A stretch of DNA of 6,784 nucleotides from Limnochordia bacterium (lineage in GTDB: Bacteria; Bacillota; Limnochordia; Darwinibacteriales; SLO01). The translations under genes and the position numbers were made by a program. Under the pieces are notes generated by a model that did not search any database, was not told the DNA's origin, and worked only from the letters and a program-made list of their open reading frames with translations. Every line of letters starts with the position of its first letter. The first letter of the stretch is position 1. The stretch covers positions 1 through 6,784 of the forward strand of contig SLOG01000250.1 of the NCBI GenBank assembly GCA_007132635.1, read 5' to 3'. This document shows positions 6,266 through 6,784 of this stretch, piece by piece.

Positions 6266-6784
6266 GTGCAAACTCTCCGCGTTGCGGATAACCGACGCTG
6301 GCTCGTCCAAGCCGACGGGACACCATTTTTCTGGCTGGGCGACACGGCGTGGGAACTCTTCCACCGGCTGGACCGGGAGGAGGCTGCAGACTACCTGGAC
6401 AACCGTTCGGCACTGGGCTTCAATGTTATCCAAGCCGTGGCCCTGGCGGAGTTCGACGGCCTGCGCGTGCCCAACGCGTATGGGCACCTGCCGCTGCTGC
6501 CGGACGGCCAAGGGGGCTATGATCCGCGCCGCCCGGACTCCTCCGGCTATTGGGAACACGTGGACTTCATTGTCACGGAGGCTGCGAGACGTGGTTTGTG
6601 CATAGGGCTGCTGCCTACCTGGGGAGACAAGTACAATCAGAAATGGGGCCAGGGTCCGGAGGTGTTTAACCCGGACAATGCCTTCGACTACGGTCAGTGG
6701 TTAGGTGCCCGGTATGAGCGGCACCCCGACATCGTTTGGATTCTTGGCGGCGATCGACCGCTGGAAACCGAGCAGCATCGCCTC
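6266..6784 (+). CDS. DUF4038/GH140 apiosidase-like glycoside hydrolase, N-terminal part (3' end off window)
   Basis: The frame is open from GTG at 6266-6268 to the window edge (173 codons). AAGGAG at 6252-6257 lies 8 nt upstream and sets the start. The opening LRVADNRRWLVQADGTPFFW, then LGDTAWELFHRL (24-35), YLDNRSALGFNVIQ (43-56), YWEHVDFIVTEAARRG (95-110) and PDIVWILGGDRP (154-165) are hallmarks of the DUF4038/apiosidase-like TIM barrel (GH140). In that family the Asp of the W-x-x-G-G-D block is thought to be a catalytic acid/base; here it is D163. Full proteins are about 430 to 480 residues, so roughly a third is visible; the nucleophile lies beyond the edge. There is no signal peptide, so it should act in the cytoplasm on imported glycosides or oligosaccharides, such as apiose-bearing plant compounds. 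It starts 62 bp after the receptor remnant with no terminator between, so it may share its promoter. Substrate is inferred. Confidence 0.87.
   Translation, partial: MQTLRVADNRRWLVQADGTPFFWLGDTAWELFHRLDREEAADYLDNRSALGFNVIQAVALAEFDGLRVPNAYGHLPLLPDGQGGYDPRRPDSSGYWEHVDFIVTEAARRGLCIGLLPTWGDKYNQKWGQGPEVFNPDNAFDYGQWLGARYERHPDIVWILGGDRPLETEQHRL

Noticed and set aside
5787..6413. Minus-strand open frame of 208 codons
   Set aside because: It crosses the receptor coil, the gap and the start of the GH140-like gene on the other strand, with no ribosome site or recognisable motif.

Overview
This window looks like a bacterial chromosome segment of moderately high GC. Strong AGGAGG-type ribosome sites, TTG and GTG starts, a small clostridial-looking protein and the gene content suggest a Bacillota (Firmicutes) lineage, perhaps an uncultured Limnochordia-like or clostridial group. 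That assignment is an inference from gene style, not something the sequence proves.

Left third, minus strand (1954 down to 1). Two genes form an operon that runs off the left edge. The first encodes a stand-alone protein resembling the activation domain of cobalamin-dependent methionine synthase (MetH). The second encodes a uroporphyrinogen-decarboxylase (URO-D) superfamily protein with the Zn-type H-x-C...C signature seen in corrinoid methyltransferases (MtaA/CmuA class). Together they look like part of a B12-dependent methyl-transfer system of unknown substrate. No corrinoid carrier protein lies in the window; it may be encoded just past the left edge.

Middle (1955 to 4642). A 207-base divergent intergenic region holds two adjacent small hairpins. 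It is followed by a plus-strand gene for a small uncharacterised protein with a strongly acidic tail. That gene converges on a large minus-strand gene for a family 5 (peptide/oligosaccharide type) ABC transporter solute-binding protein. One perfect 17-bp inverted repeat with A and T flanks serves as terminator for both. No permease or ATPase genes accompany the binding protein.

Right third, plus strand (4643 to 6784). After a 273-base divergent region with a good sigma-A type promoter comes a receptor-like gene: one membrane segment, a Cache sensor domain and a chemoreceptor-like coiled coil. It is interrupted by an in-frame TAG and a frameshift, and it lacks the conserved chemoreceptor signalling tip. 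Then, behind its own strong ribosome site and GTG start, comes the N-terminal third of a cytoplasmic DUF4038/GH140 (apiosidase-like) glycoside hydrolase that runs off the right edge. The solute-binding protein and the hydrolase together suggest plant-glycan or glycoside scavenging; the receptor remnant may once have sensed a related ligand.

Two of the clearest genes (1..1215 minus and 6266..6784 plus) are open at the window edges, so they are easily missed by ORF calling that requires both ends.
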